A stretch of 64,000 nt of DNA from Longimicrobium sp. (GCA_036377595.1 DASUYB010000143.1:58432-122431); one strand, 5' to 3'. Positions 16,733 through 25,369 are shown, counted from the stretch's first letter. The notes: a model not told the origin generated them from the sequence alone. Numbers and translations are program-made.

Positions 16733-17064
16733 AGCGCGTCCTGCTGGACGAGAACCTTCCGCACCGTCTCCGCCGCGAGCTACCGGAGTGCGAGGTGCTG
16801 ACGGTCGCGCAGGCGGGTTGGGCGGGAACGAAGAATGGTGCGCTTCTCCGCCTCGCCACCCAGACGTTCGACGTGTTCCTCACCGCTGACCGGAGCATCC
16901 CGCATCAGCAGGTTCTGGCGACCTTCGAGCTGGGATTCGTTCTCCTCGAAATCGGCGGCACGCGGCTGAAGGACATCCTGCCGTTCATCGAGCAGGTGAG
17001 AGAAGCCGTCGCGGCCGTCCGTTCCGGAGAGCTCATCCGCGTTCCTGCCGATTCGGCCGGGTAG
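16729..17064 (+). CDS. DUF5615 PIN-like toxin
   Basis: The 111-aa protein begins at GTG 16729 inside the antitoxin stop. The N-terminus KRVLLDENLPHRLRRELP carries the first acidic residues of a PIN-like nuclease. Later motifs are AQAGWAGTKNGALLRLA and FDVFLTADRSIPHQQ, with the conserved Asp of TADR. The family (Mut7-C/DUF5615) is a likely RNase toxin partnered with DUF433. Cytoplasmic. A strong terminator follows at 17096. Confidence 0.87.
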   Translation: MKRVLLDENLPHRLRRELPECEVLTVAQAGWAGTKNGALLRLATQTFDVFLTADRSIPHQQVLATFELGFVLLEIGGTRLKDILPFIEQVREAVAAVRSGELIRVPADSAG

Positions 17065-17095
17065 AACATCGGGTCATCTGACGAAGGAAAACTGC

Positions 17096-17126
17096 CGCGC
17101 CCGGATCTCGAGGAGATCCGGGCGCG
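17096..17126 (+). terminator. Terminator of the toxin-antitoxin operon
   Basis: A perfect 14-bp stem (CGCGCCCGGATCTC / GAGATCCGGGCGCG) with a 3-nt loop is followed by TTCTCTT. It may also serve the convergent gene at 17157. Confidence 0.75.
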
Positions 17127-17132
17127 TTCTCT

Positions 17133-17159
17133 TACTCAGCACTCAGCACTCGGCACTCA
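17133..17159. repeat. 7-nt-unit repeat (AGTGCTG family), single arm
   Basis: CTCAGCACTCAGCACTCGGC is one arm of the heptad palindromes seen in full at 28083 and 38444. It abuts the stop of the lytic transglycosylase gene. Confidence 0.65.
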
Positions 17160-17831
17160 CCTCCGCCGCTTGCTCCAGTCCCGCATCACCATCCGTGGGT
17201 AGCCGTTGTCGGGGTCGCCGCCGGCGCGGAGGATGGAGTCGACCTTCTCGGGGCCGCGGTTGTAGGCCAGGAGCGCCAGCTTCACGTTGCCGTGGTACTT
17301 GTCGATCAGCGTCTTCAGGAAGCGGAAGCCCACGCGGAGGTTGGTGTCGCGGTCGAACAGCGCCTCGCGCTCCAGGCCCGGGCGGAAGTACCGCGCGGTC
17401 GACGGCATCAGCTGCGTGAGGCCGACGGCGCCCACGGGGCTCACCGCGTGCCGGTTGAACTCGCTCTCGGTGGCCACCAGGCCGAACGCGAGCTTGGGGT
17501 CGATCCCCTCCGCGTTGGCGATGTCCTCGATCCGCTCCGCCAGGTCCGCGGGGATGCCGTAGGTGGACGAGTTCGCCTGCACGCGCGTGAGCTTCTCGAT
17601 CTGCGCGCGCTGCAGGTCGATCAGCCCGGGCGCGCGCGACGCGAGGGCGAACTGCTGCATGAACGTCCCACCTCCGTCCGCCGTTGCCTCGGCGGCCCTA
17701 ACCCCAAGCAGGAACGCGATCAACGCCAGCGCGACTCCGAGAATGGCGCTTTTGGCCGTGGCGGCCACGTCCCAATGCGGACGTTTACGCGCCTCGATAT
17801 CTGCCTGCAGTTTCAGCAGGAGAGACTGCAT
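17157..17831 (-). CDS. Membrane-anchored lytic transglycosylase (SLT domain)
   Basis: The 224-aa protein has one N-terminal membrane helix (SAILGVALALIAFLLGV, residues about 28-44) and a periplasmic SLT domain from about residue 90. The catalytic Glu lies in GLVATESEFNRHAVS; GAVGLTQLMPSTARYF and LALLAYNRGPEKVDSIL are the other family motifs. It cleaves peptidoglycan glycan strands to 1,6-anhydro products. The domain is complete, and the protein is a small member of the Slt70/MltE group. Confidence 0.9.
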   Translation of the reverse strand: MQSLLLKLQADIEARKRPHWDVAATAKSAILGVALALIAFLLGVRAAEATADGGGTFMQQFALASRAPGLIDLQRAQIEKLTRVQANSSTYGIPADLAERIEDIANAEGIDPKLAFGLVATESEFNRHAVSPVGAVGLTQLMPSTARYFRPGLEREALFDRDTNLRVGFRFLKTLIDKYHGNVKLALLAYNRGPEKVDSILRAGGDPDNGYPRMVMRDWSKRRR

Positions 17832-17888
17832 CCGGTGCCTCCGGGTCAGAGTTGTCCCCGAGGCGAAAAGGCAAGGCCCGTGCCCGGA

Positions 17889-18383
17889 TCAGCCGTTCGC
17901 TGTCGCAGCCGTCCACGTTCCCGATCGGCCTCCTTCCTTGCGCAGGAGCCGGATTCCGGAGATCTCCATCCCCCGGTCGCGGGCCTTGCACATGTCGTAG
18001 ACCGTTAGCAGCGAAACCGTTACGGCGGTCAGCGCCTCCATCTCCACCCCCGTCTTTCCATCGACTTTCGCGGTGGCGGAAACGCGAATTCCGGGGAGCG
18101 ACTCGTCCGCCGAAATTTCCACTTCCACCGAGGTCAGGGGGAGCGGGTGGCAGAGGGGGATGAGGTCGGCGGTGCGCTTGGCCCCCGTGATTCCCGCCAG
18201 CTGCGCAACCAGGACGACATTCCCCTTCGGCGTGTCGCCGGCGACGATGGCGGCGAGCGTTTCCGCGGACATGCGGATGTGTCCTTCTGCAACAGCCACG
18301 CGCCGGGTGACGTCCTTCTCCCCGACGTCCACCATCCGCGGCCGCCCCGCCTCGTCCAGGTGCGTGAACCCGCCGTCGCTCAT
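17889..18383 (-). CDS. moaC: Cyclic pyranopterin monophosphate synthase MoaC
   Basis: The 164-aa protein matches MoaC throughout: [23 protein letters not shown] at the N-terminus, [19 protein letters not shown], the IPLCHPLPL motif and [23 protein letters not shown]. It converts the 3',8-cyclo-GTP intermediate to cPMP in molybdenum cofactor synthesis. No other moa gene is in the window. It lies 57 bp upstream of the transglycosylase gene in the same direction, which may be co-transcribed. Confidence 0.95.
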   Translation of the reverse strand: MSDGGFTHLDEAGRPRMVDVGEKDVTRRVAVAEGHIRMSAETLAAIVAGDTPKGNVVLVAQLAGITGAKRTADLIPLCHPLPLTSVEVEISADESLPGIRVSATAKVDGKTGVEMEALTAVTVSLLTVYDMCKARDRGMEISGIRLLRKEGGRSGTWTAATANG

Positions 18384-18449
18384 CTCCGATCTCCCGTGAA
18401 GTGTCTCGCGGCAAGATCCGCCGTCTCGCTGCGCGCCACAAGGACGGAT

Positions 18450-18522
18450 TTCTCACGCGGAGCCGCGGAGACGCGGAGGTGCAGGGCTGAATCCTCCGCG
18501 TCTCCGCGCCTCCGCGTGAGAA
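18450..18522. repeat. Long palindrome, CTCCGCGTGAG family, copy 4
   Basis: Arms of about 30 nt (18450-18480 and 18491-18522) are built from GCGGAGACGCGGAGG units with few mismatches, between moaC and holB. It may terminate holB transcription. Confidence 0.8.
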
Positions 18523-18601
18523 TCCGACGATCTGGGGGAGAAGAAAAACGGCCGGATCCGCGGCGGTGGATCGGGCCGTCGATTGCTGGAGATTAGGGGG
18601 A

Positions 18602-19753
18602 TCAGGCCGCGCGGACGAGATCCTCGCGCATGCCGCGCAGCAGGTCGGCGAGGATTAGCTGAGGGTTGACGTTGCCGGCGGCCATCTCCATCGCCGCCTG
18701 CACGCGCAGGATGGCGGAGGCCACGCCCTCGGGGCGGACGCGCGCCTTCTTCGCGATCGAGGTCAGCAGCGCGGTATCGTCGGTGTAGGCCACCTGCTCG
18801 GGGGCGCCGCTCGCCACCACCATCAGGTCGCGCAGCCAGAGCGCGAGCGCGGCGAGTCCCGCGGTAAACTCGCCGCGCGCGCCGGCGGGGGCGACGTTGT
18901 TGGCCGCCGCGAACCGCTCCGCCGCGCCCTGCGCCGTCGCGGCGACGAGGAGGCTGCGCGCCGTCTCGCGCTGGCGCTGGAGCACGCCCGCGCCGCCGCT
19001 CGTCGGGAGCAGTCTAAGCGCGCGCCCGATCGCCCCTTCGGACACGGAAGCCAGCGACTCCGCCTCGGCGTGCTTCATCCTCTTCTCCCGCTCCAGGAAC
19101 GCGGCGACCTCCGGCTGCGAGAGGCGGAGGACGCGCACCGGCAGCACGCGCGAGCGGATGGTGGGGAGCAGCGCGCCGGGGTTGGACGAGGTGAGGATGA
19201 GCGTGGTGTCGGCCGGAGGCTCCTCGAGCAGCTTGAGGAAGGCGTTCGCCGCCTCGGGGCTGGACTCCTGCGGCACCATCGCCTCCGCGTCGCCCACGAC
19301 GAAGACCTTGCGCGAGCCCATGGCGGGGCGCACGGAGGCCAGGCGCTGGAGGTTCAGCACCATCCCCATGAAGTACGCGGGCGCCTTGTCGAACGCGGGA
19401 ACGTGGAAGGGGTCCGCGCGCCGCGCCGCCAGCTCGGCGCCGCGGGCCTCCTCCAGCTTCTCGCGCAGCTTCTCGGGCGTGGCCGCGTCGGGGCGGGGGA
19501 GGGGGAAGAACCAGTGGAGGTCGGGGTGCTCCAGCCGCTCCACGAACCGGCACGCCTGGCACTCCCGGCACGCCTCGCCGTCGGCCCGCGGATTCTGGCA
19601 GAGGATGAGCTGCGCCAGCCAGAGCCCCAGCCGCTCCTTCCCCACGCCGGATGGACCGTGGATGAGCAGCGACTGCGGCAGGTTCCCCGCGCGCAGCGCC
19701 GACAGGAGCTTCGCGCGGACGTCCTCGTGGCCGTAGACGGGCGGAAGCGGCAT
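18602..19753 (-). CDS. holB: DNA polymerase III subunit delta'
   Basis: The 383-aa clamp-loader AAA+ protein has the motif HGPSGVGKERLGLWLA, a zinc-module-like CQNPRADGEACRECQACRF, KVFVVGDAEAMVPQESSPEAANAFLKLLEEPP (sensor region) and the SNPGALLPTIRSR arginine segment. An extra charged segment of about 45 residues (FPLPRPDAATPEKLREKLEE...) sits between the Cys module and the core; similar insertions occur in related phyla. The C-terminal collar helices are present. It acts in beta-clamp loading at the replication fork. Confidence 0.9.
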   Translation of the reverse strand: MPLPPVYGHEDVRAKLLSALRAGNLPQSLLIHGPSGVGKERLGLWLAQLILCQNPRADGEACRECQACRFVERLEHPDLHWFFPLPRPDAATPEKLREKLEEARGAELAARRADPFHVPAFDKAPAYFMGMVLNLQRLASVRPAMGSRKVFVVGDAEAMVPQESSPEAANAFLKLLEEPPADTTLILTSSNPGALLPTIRSRVLPVRVLRLSQPEVAAFLEREKRMKHAEAESLASVSEGAIGRALRLLPTSGGAGVLQRQRETARSLLVAATAQGAAERFAAANNVAPAGARGEFTAGLAALALWLRDLMVVASGAPEQVAYTDDTALLTSIAKKARVRPEGVASAILRVQAAMEMAAGNVNPQLILADLLRGMREDLVRAA

Positions 19754-19791
19754 CAGAAAACCCCCTCTTCCCGGGCGATGGAGCGGGAGGA

Positions 19792-19845
19792 GGGGGCGAA
19801 TGAATTCGCTGCAACAACCACACGAAGTCCGCCTGCGCGGACTAC
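19792..19845. repeat. Conserved 52-nt head of the composite repeat, copy 2
   Basis: Identical to 13374-13426 except for one base in the hairpin loop (AGTCCGC-CTGC-GCGGACT). It starts immediately upstream of holB. Confidence 0.85.
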
Positions 19846-19923
19846 CACCGCGGAGGCGGACGACATCCCGGCGCGCGCGAAAAGCATTCGGCCGAACCGC
19901 GCCGAAGCCTCTCGCCGAGTTGA

Positions 19924-19976
19924 GGTCTCCCCCTCCCCCAGTCGGTTTTGGGGGAGGGGGCCGGGGGGAGAGGGCC
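19924..19976. repeat. C-rich palindromic module of the composite repeat
   Basis: CTCCCCCTCCCCCAGTCGG and GTTTTGGGGGAGGGGG form a long stem. The same module is at 38691-38744. It completes the composite element starting at 19792 and fills the gap between holB and envC. Confidence 0.8.
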
Positions 19977-20051
19977 TTCGCGCCGCGGCAACGAAGATGT
20001 CTGGAATCCGCACCATCCCCGACTTGCGCACCATCACCATCCCGGCTTCCA

Positions 20052-21338
20052 TCACCGCCCGCGCAGCCACGCCAGCGGGTCCACGGCCTCGCCGCCGGGG
20101 GTGCGGATCTGGAACTCGACGTGTGCGCCCTCGGGGGTGTTCTCGCCGCCGATGGTGCCGATCTGCTGCCCCTTGGCCACCGTCGCGCCCTGCTGCACCT
20201 GGATGTCCTTGAGATACAGGTACAGCGAGTAGTAGCCGCCGCCGTGGCTGATCACCACCGTGGGGCCGTAGCCCTCGAACGGCGCCGCCATCTCCACCCT
20301 GCCGCCCTCCACCGCGCGCACCGGCGAGCCCGCCGCGGCGCCGATGCCGATGCCGTTGTAGCGGATGGCGGTGCCGTTGGTCTGCATCGCGCGGCCGAAG
20401 CGGTAGATCACGTTCCCCTGCGCGGGCCACCCCAGGTTGCCCATGCTGGCCGTGGTCATCGTCGGCGCGGGGCGCGGGGCCACCGGCGTGGTGGCCGGCG
20501 GCGCGGGGCGGCCGGCCACGCGCGCGGCGTTGCGGTCGCGCGCGGCGGCGGCCAGGCGGTCGCGCTCGCGGCGCTCCTCCTCGCGGCGGCGGGCCTCGAG
20601 CGTGGCCATCAGGCTGGTCAGCCGCCGCTCGTCGCGCAGCAGCTCGTCGATGCGCTGCACCGTGGTCCGCTCGTGCGAGCGCAGGCTCGACAGCGTGCTG
20701 GTGCGCTGCGCCGCCATGTTCCCCAGCTGCGCGTTCTCCTGCGCCCGCTCGTTCTGCAGGTAGGTGAGGTCGGTGTAGCTGCGGCGGAGTTCCTGCTCGC
20801 GCAGCTCCAGCTGGTGCTGCAGCTCGGCGACGTCCCCGACGAGGGTGCGGTCGCGCCGGGCCACGAGGTAGAGGTACTTGTAGCGGTTCAGCAGGTCGGC
20901 GAAGGAGCTGGCGGTCAGCAGCACCTCTTCCGTCTGCAGGGGACCGCGCTTGTAGATGTCGCGCAGGCGCCGGTTCAGCAGCGCCTTCTTCTGCGCCAGC
21001 TCGTCCTGCGTGCGCAGCAGCTCGTCCGTCGTCTCGGCGATCTTCCGCTCCGTCTCGGTCATCTGGAAGTTGAGCTCGCGCAGAAGCGCGGCGCTCACCT
21101 CGCGCTGGCGCTGGATGTTGCGGATCTCGCTGGTCACGTCGTGCACGCGGCTGCGGATCCCCGACAGCTCGTTGCGCAGCTGGCCGCGCTCGGCGCGGAT
21201 CTCCTGCAGCCGCCGCTGGCTGTCGGTGAGCTGCTGGCTGGCCGACGAGCGCGTGCGGCCGCCCTGCTGCGCCACCGCCGCCAGCGGCAGCGCCGCGGCC
21301 AGGGCGACGGCCAGGAAGGCGCGGGCGCGGCGGGACAC
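20052..21338 (-). CDS. Murein hydrolase activator EnvC-like M23 peptidase
   Basis: The 428-aa protein starts at GTG 21338 (VSRRARAFLAVALAAALPLAAVAQQ, a signal peptide), two nt after the ftsX stop. Residues about 30-290 are long coiled coils (LTDSQRRLQEIRAERGQLRNEL ...). The C-terminal 120 residues are a LytM/M23 domain: GYGPTVVISHGGGYYSLYLYLKD and GAHVEFQIRTPGGEAVDPLAWL. The usual zinc motifs are changed (the HxH position reads HVEFQ and the HxxxD motif is absent), as in EnvC, so it probably activates amidases rather than cutting itself. It would be controlled by FtsEX at division. Confidence 0.88.
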   Translation of the reverse strand: MSRRARAFLAVALAAALPLAAVAQQGGRTRSSASQQLTDSQRRLQEIRAERGQLRNELSGIRSRVHDVTSEIRNIQRQREVSAALLRELNFQMTETERKIAETTDELLRTQDELAQKKALLNRRLRDIYKRGPLQTEEVLLTASSFADLLNRYKYLYLVARRDRTLVGDVAELQHQLELREQELRRSYTDLTYLQNERAQENAQLGNMAAQRTSTLSSLRSHERTTVQRIDELLRDERRLTSLMATLEARRREEERRERDRLAAAARDRNAARVAGRPAPPATTPVAPRPAPTMTTASMGNLGWPAQGNVIYRFGRAMQTNGTAIRYNGIGIGAAAGSPVRAVEGGRVEMAAPFEGYGPTVVISHGGGYYSLYLYLKDIQVQQGATVAKGQQIGTIGGENTPEGAHVEFQIRTPGGEAVDPLAWLRGR

Positions 21339-21340
21339 CG

Positions 21341-22198
21341 TCAGACCGCCTCCAGGTGGCGGCGCACCGCCACCATGCTGCTCAGGAAGCCGAACACCGT
21401 CCCCACGATCACCACCAGGACGATCCACTGCCCGGGGATGAACTCGATGCGGAACATGGTGGCGCTCAGGATGCGGAAGGCGCCGTAGGTCAGCAGCGCG
21501 GCCAGGACGCCCCCCATCGCCCCCGTCATCAGCCCCTCCAGCAGGAACGGGCGCTGCACGAAGCCGTCGGTGGCGCCCACCAGGCGCATGATGCTGATCT
21601 CCTCGCGCCGCGCGAACACGGCGATGCGCACCGCGGTGGCGATGATGATGGCGGCCACCAGCGCGAACGCCACGCCGATCACCGTGGCCGCGCCGCCGGC
21701 CAGGCGCCGCAGGAGGTAGATGCGGTCCAGCCAGTCGCGCCCGTAGCGCACGTCCTCGACGAAGGGATACGCCCCGACGCGCTCGGACACGCGCTTCACC
21801 GCGCGCGGGGTGCGCGAGCCCGGCTTCATCCGGATCTCCAGCGACGCGGGGAGCGGGTTGTTGTCGAGGTCGGCGAAGACGTCGCGGAACTCCTGCATCT
21901 CCTCGCGCGCGTTGGCCAGCGCCTCGAGCTTGGAGACGTAGCGCATCTCCAGCACCTCGGGGAGCGCGCGCACCTCCTGCTGCGCGAGCTCCAGCTGGGC
22001 GGGCGTCGTCGCGTCGTCGAGGTACGCGACGATCTCCACCTTCTCCTCCACCTTCTCGATCGCCCGGCCGATGTTCCAGGCGGTCAGCCCGAACAGGCCG
22101 ATGACGAAGAGGGAGAAGCCGATGGCCAGCACGGAGAGGAAGGCCAGCAGCGGGCTGCGGCGGAAGGCGGCCAGCGCCTCGCGGAGCGCATAGGGCAT
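21341..22198 (-). CDS. ftsX: Cell division protein FtsX
   Basis: The 285-aa ABC permease has a first membrane segment at residues 17-38 (PLLAFLSVLAIGFSLFVIGLFG), a periplasmic loop (residues 50-160, IVAYLDDATTPAQLE ... VEDVRYGRDWLDRIY), and three further membrane helices (GVAFALVAAIIIATAVRIAVF; MGGVLAALLTYGAF; IVLVVIVGTVFGFL). The motif REEISIMRLVGATDGFVQRPFLLEG is typical. It starts 3 nt after ftsE. Together with FtsE and the EnvC-like protein it links division-site ATP hydrolysis to peptidoglycan hydrolysis. Confidence 0.93.
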   Translation of the reverse strand: MPYALREALAAFRRSPLLAFLSVLAIGFSLFVIGLFGLTAWNIGRAIEKVEEKVEIVAYLDDATTPAQLELAQQEVRALPEVLEMRYVSKLEALANAREEMQEFRDVFADLDNNPLPASLEIRMKPGSRTPRAVKRVSERVGAYPFVEDVRYGRDWLDRIYLLRRLAGGAATVIGVAFALVAAIIIATAVRIAVFARREEISIMRLVGATDGFVQRPFLLEGLMTGAMGGVLAALLTYGAFRILSATMFRIEFIPGQWIVLVVIVGTVFGFLSSMVAVRRHLEAV

Positions 22199-22201
22199 GG
22201 C

Positions 22202-22945
22202 TCAGCTCCCCCGCGTGTCGGCGAGGGTGATCCCCGCCGTCTCGACCACCGTGGGCTGCGGGGCCGGAGCGGGCGCGGAGGCCTTGCTGTCGTACACCAC
22301 CTGCCCCTGCGCCAGCTCGATCACCCGGTACTCGGGGTGCGCGCGGACCAGGTCGAGGTCGTGGGTGGCCATCAGCACCGTCATCCCCATCCCGTTGATC
22401 TCGCGGAAGAGCTCGAACACGCCGCGCGCGGCCCACTCGTCCAGGTTTCCCGTGGGCTCGTCGGCCAGGAGCACCAGCGGCTCGTTGGCCAGCGCGCGGG
22501 CCACGGCCACGCGCTGGCGCTCGCCGCCGGAAAGCTCGTCGGGAAGCGCCTGCGCCTTGTGGCTGAGGCCCACCTGGGTGAGCACGCGGTTCACCCGCTG
22601 GCCGATGGCGGTGCGCTTGACGCCCGTCACCTCCAGCGCGAAGGCCACGTTCTCCTCGGCCGTGCGGTCGCGCAGCAGGCGGAAGTCCTGGAAGACCACG
22701 CCCAGCTTGCGGCGCAGGAAGGGGATCTCGCGGCGGCGGATGGTCTTGCTGCTGAAGCCGGAGACGCGCACCTCGCCCGCGTTGGGGAAGTCGGCCATCT
22801 GGACCAGCCGCAGGATGGTGCTCTTGCCGGCGCCCGAATGGCCGGTCAGGAACACCAGCTCCCCCTTCTGCACATGGAACGACACGTCCTTGAGTGCCGC
22901 GCCGGAGCGGGGGTACTCCTTGTAGACCGACGTGAGCTTGATCAC
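22202..22945 (-). CDS. ftsE: Cell division ATP-binding protein FtsE
   Basis: The 247-aa ABC ATPase starts at GTG 22945 (MIKLTSVYKEYPRSGAALKD). Walker A is GHSGAGKST, the signature LSGGERQRVAVARAL, Walker B VLLADEPTGNLD, and the H-loop is in LMATHDLDLV. It is slightly longer than usual, with a Pro/Ala-rich C-terminal tail (SAPAPAPQPTVVETAG). It is the first gene of the ftsE-ftsX-envC operon. Confidence 0.94.
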   Translation of the reverse strand: MIKLTSVYKEYPRSGAALKDVSFHVQKGELVFLTGHSGAGKSTILRLVQMADFPNAGEVRVSGFSSKTIRRREIPFLRRKLGVVFQDFRLLRDRTAEENVAFALEVTGVKRTAIGQRVNRVLTQVGLSHKAQALPDELSGGERQRVAVARALANEPLVLLADEPTGNLDEWAARGVFELFREINGMGMTVLMATHDLDLVRAHPEYRVIELAQGQVVYDSKASAPAPAPQPTVVETAGITLADTRGS

Positions 22946-23255
22946 GGACCGGGACTGCGGGAGGGATACGGCAAGTGGCGGAATGGGCGAAACTTAATGG
23001 CACTCGGGCGAGGTGTCAAAGTGCGCGGGTGTGGAAGCGTGGAAGTGCGAAAGTGCGGGAGTGCATGAGTGCGTCCGGCCGGGGCGTGCAGATACTTTGC
23101 CGAGCGATGACGTCCCGCGGCTTCGCCCGTGGAGGGCGTGGGGATTCACGGGGGCGTGATACCGGATGGCAATTCACACCGATGCCCGCGTCGACGTCAT
23201 CCCTGAAGCTCATCGAAACACAGGGTTGATGATCGCAAACTGGTCGTCCACCAGT
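22946..23255. other. Intergenic region with GTGCG-unit repeats
   Basis: Upstream of ftsE, bases 23019-23073 hold irregular tandem units (GGAAGTGCGAAAGTGCGGG, GTGCATGAGTGCG) of the family seen at 1642 and 41427. No consensus promoter was assigned. The minus-strand gene ending at 23256 bounds the other side. Confidence 0.6.
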
Positions 23256-23600
23256 CTAGCGGGTGCAATCCGGTCCGTCGTGGTCGGGGTGAAGCAGGCC
23301 CGTCAGGCAGGTAAGTTCGAGCTGTTCGAGTAGTGCCGGCGTCGGGTGCGACAACGCGAACACGGCGCCACGCTCCATCGCCGCGGCCCGCACCCGTACC
23401 AGCATGCTCAGGCCGGGGCTGTCGACATAGGTGGTCGCCTTGCAATTCAGAAGAATGGATTCCGCTCCCTCCTGCACATGCCTCAGCAACTCCGCGCGGA
23501 GCGATTCGAGCAAGCCGATGATGATCTGGGGCGGGGCGTCCAGTACGACGCACTTCCCGTTCGTCTCGGAGGTGACGGGCCTCCGCCGGTCGTGGGGCAT
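23256..23600 (-). CDS. STAS-domain (anti-anti-sigma-like) protein
   Basis: The 114-aa protein has the STAS pattern: CVVLDAPPQIIIGLLESLRAELLRHVQEG, then ESILLNCKATTYVDSPGLSMLVRVRAAAMERG with Ser in the usual phosphorylated position (VDSPGL), then FALSHPTPALLEQLELTCL. Such proteins bind anti-sigma kinases in partner-switching systems. No kinase or sigma gene lies next to it here. The start (ATG 23600) lacks a strong ribosome site, so it is uncertain. Confidence 0.7.
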   Translation of the reverse strand: MPHDRRRPVTSETNGKCVVLDAPPQIIIGLLESLRAELLRHVQEGAESILLNCKATTYVDSPGLSMLVRVRAAAMERGAVFALSHPTPALLEQLELTCLTGLLHPDHDGPDCTR

Positions 23601-23733
23601 TCGGAACCATGAGAGAGGTGATTGCGTCTCGAGGGACGGCGCCGCCCAACGCGGCAGGGCAGTCAGAGAACCGAGCGCCCCGCCAGTCCGCCGGACGCCG
23701 TTCCAGGGCGCCCGCGAACGGGTGTTTGTCGCT

Positions 23734-23976
23734 CTACCCGCCTTTGACGACCTCGGCCGCCCGTCTGAGTACGTCGAGCTCTTTGTCGGTCCGCGTTTCC
23801 CACGAACGGGGAACCGGGCTGAGCCGACGCTTCTCCGAGCCGCAGTCGAAACACAGCCACCCGCTCGTCAGCTCGCCCGGAAGAAGCGCTTTGCTTCCGC
23901 GCGACACCGAGGACGGCGTGACCTCCCACACACACCACGTCACGCCGTCCTCACCGTTGTATTCCCTCAGTGCCAT
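23734..23976 (-). CDS. Small unknown protein, paralogue of the gene at 24130 (80 aa)
   Basis: The start is ATG 23976 (MALREYNGEDGVTWCVWEV). The pattern Y-x-G-x-D-G-x-x-W-x-V, then GWLCF, then LSPVPRSWE and a C-terminal helix (KELDVLRRAAEVV) is shared with the divergently transcribed 81-aa protein at 24130. It has a CxxC-like FDCGSEKRR segment. No family name was recognised. The long ORF up to 24546 is not supported upstream of this Met. Confidence 0.65.
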   Translation of the reverse strand: MALREYNGEDGVTWCVWEVTPSSVSRGSKALLPGELTSGWLCFDCGSEKRRLSPVPRSWETRTDKELDVLRRAAEVVKGG

Positions 23977-24129
23977 TTTCGTCGTTTCGGGTCCCAGGGG
24001 CAAATCGTCCGAAGTTCCCGCAATTTCAGTTCCCAATCGGCATGCCGAAGACCGTTCGTTCGATCGCGTTACAGCGGAACGCATCCTGCCGGTCGAGCGT
24101 GGAAATTGTTGTGATTTGGGAGAGCTTGT

Positions 24130-24375
24130 ATGCAACGGCGCTATCAAGGCCACGACGGGCGGTGGTGGACGGTCGAGGCAGTGTTCCCGGGGCGCGACTT
24201 GAGCAGCCTCGAGGACAGGCGCATGGCCGCAGGATGGCTCAGGTTCCGCAGCGAGTGCGGAGAGGCGATCTATCTGGCCCCGATTCCTTCGCGGTGGGAT
24301 TCCTGCGACACCGAGCACCTGGAGGCGCTCCGCGCGGCAGGAAAAGCCGCCGGGTATAGCGACCGACGTGCGTAG
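24130..24375 (+). CDS. Small unknown protein, paralogue of the gene at 23734 (81 aa)
   Basis: ATG 24130 follows TTGGGAGAG, a plausible ribosome site. The sequence RYQGHDGRWWTVEAVFPG ... GWLRFRSECGEAIYLAPIPSRWD ... EHLEALRAAGKAAGY aligns end to end with the minus-strand neighbour (shared G-x-D-G, W-x-V, GWL-x-F, P-x-P-x-x-W and LR-x-A). The two genes are head to head, 153 bp apart. Function unknown. Confidence 0.65.
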   Translation: MQRRYQGHDGRWWTVEAVFPGRDLSSLEDRRMAAGWLRFRSECGEAIYLAPIPSRWDSCDTEHLEALRAAGKAAGYSDRRA

Positions 24376-24407
24376 GAAGAGCCGGGGCAACCTGCCCCGG
24401 CTCTTCC
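24375..24407 (+). terminator. Strong intrinsic terminator
   Basis: A perfect 15-bp stem (GGAAGAGCCGGGGCA / TGCCCCGGCTCTTCC) with a 3-nt loop directly follows the 81-aa gene. The rest of the gap to 24667 shows nothing else clear. Confidence 0.75.
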
Positions 24408-24667
24408 ACGTGGCCTGCAGCCCGTGCCGGAGTTCGCCAGCGGCTCCGGTCCGCCCGCCCGCTGCACGATGCGCTCGTCCGGCGTAACCGCTGGCCACCT
24501 CCGCGCTTGCAGGCGTCGCGGCGTGGATCTCCCGCAGCACGAGCATGGACGAGCCGAACCGATTCTTCAGCCGGATCCGGGATGAGCGAAATGATGCGAT
24601 GTCATCCTGCGGAGCGTAGACTGCGCGGGACGCTGGCGGAAGGACGGATCTTCAACGAGGAGCGACG

Positions 24668-25258
24668 ATGCGGCGTCTTCCATTCCTCCTGACCGTGCCC
24701 CTGCTCCTGGTGTCGACCGATGTGCTGTTCGCCCAGTCCGCTGCGACGCGGACCGGCCGCGCGTGCTTCCAGCCGCGCCCGCTGCCGGTGTGCCGCAGCT
24801 TCTGGATCACCGAGTTCGGGGTGCAGTGGTTCGTGTCCACCCCGCCGGGAGTGAATAACCAGCGGCGGTGGCTGGCCACCTGGGAGGTGGGGTGGATGCG
24901 CAACCGCTCGGAAAACCACGCGCTGGGCGGCAGCATCTTCCTGGCAACGAACGACCACGCGCACCGCTCGGGCGTGCGCGCCCGCTACCGCCGCTGGGCG
25001 ACCGACGAGGTGGCGGTCGACGTCTCGCCCGCGCTCATCGTCTTCCAGTCCGACGAGGATCTGGAGATCGAGACCCGGCTGGGGGCCGCGCTGCAGGCCG
25101 GCGTCACCCTGCGCGACTGGATCGGCATCACCTCGCAGGTCGAGGCCGCGTCGGGCGGCGTCCGCCTGCTGACGGGCGTGCGGCTGGGCGGCTACGCCGG
25201 CGCGGTGACCGGCCTCGCGCTCCCGCTCGCCGCCCTGGCCGCCGGCGACGATTCCTGA
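24668..25258 (+). CDS. Secreted hypothetical protein, possibly outer-membrane beta-barrel
   Basis: The 196-aa protein starts at ATG 24668 behind GAGGAG and has a signal peptide (LPFLLTVPLLLVSTDVLFAQS). The mature part alternates hydrophobic and polar residues (RWLATWEVGWMRNRSENHALGGSIFLA, GVRARYRRWATDEVAVDVSPALIVF), suggesting beta-strands of an outer-membrane protein. Two cysteines (ACFQPRPLPVCRS) may pair. No family recognised. Confidence 0.65.
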   Translation: MRRLPFLLTVPLLLVSTDVLFAQSAATRTGRACFQPRPLPVCRSFWITEFGVQWFVSTPPGVNNQRRWLATWEVGWMRNRSENHALGGSIFLATNDHAHRSGVRARYRRWATDEVAVDVSPALIVFQSDEDLEIETRLGAALQAGVTLRDWIGITSQVEAASGGVRLLTGVRLGGYAGAVTGLALPLAALAAGDDS

Positions 25259-25263
25259 GCCGG

Positions 25264-25327
25264 CGGACGCGGAGCACGCGGGGACGAAATCTCATCAGTT
25301 CTCCGCGTCTCCGCGCCTCCGCGTGAG
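25264..25327. repeat. Degenerate palindrome, CTCCGCGTGAG family, copy 5
   Basis: The right arm (CTCCGCGTCTCCGCGCCTCC, then GCGTGAGG) is intact, while the left arm (GGACGCGGAGCACGCGGGGA) has decayed. Confidence 0.65.
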
Positions 25328-25369
25328 GCAAAGCAGTTCTCGGAGACGAAGGTAGTCTGACCAGAACGG

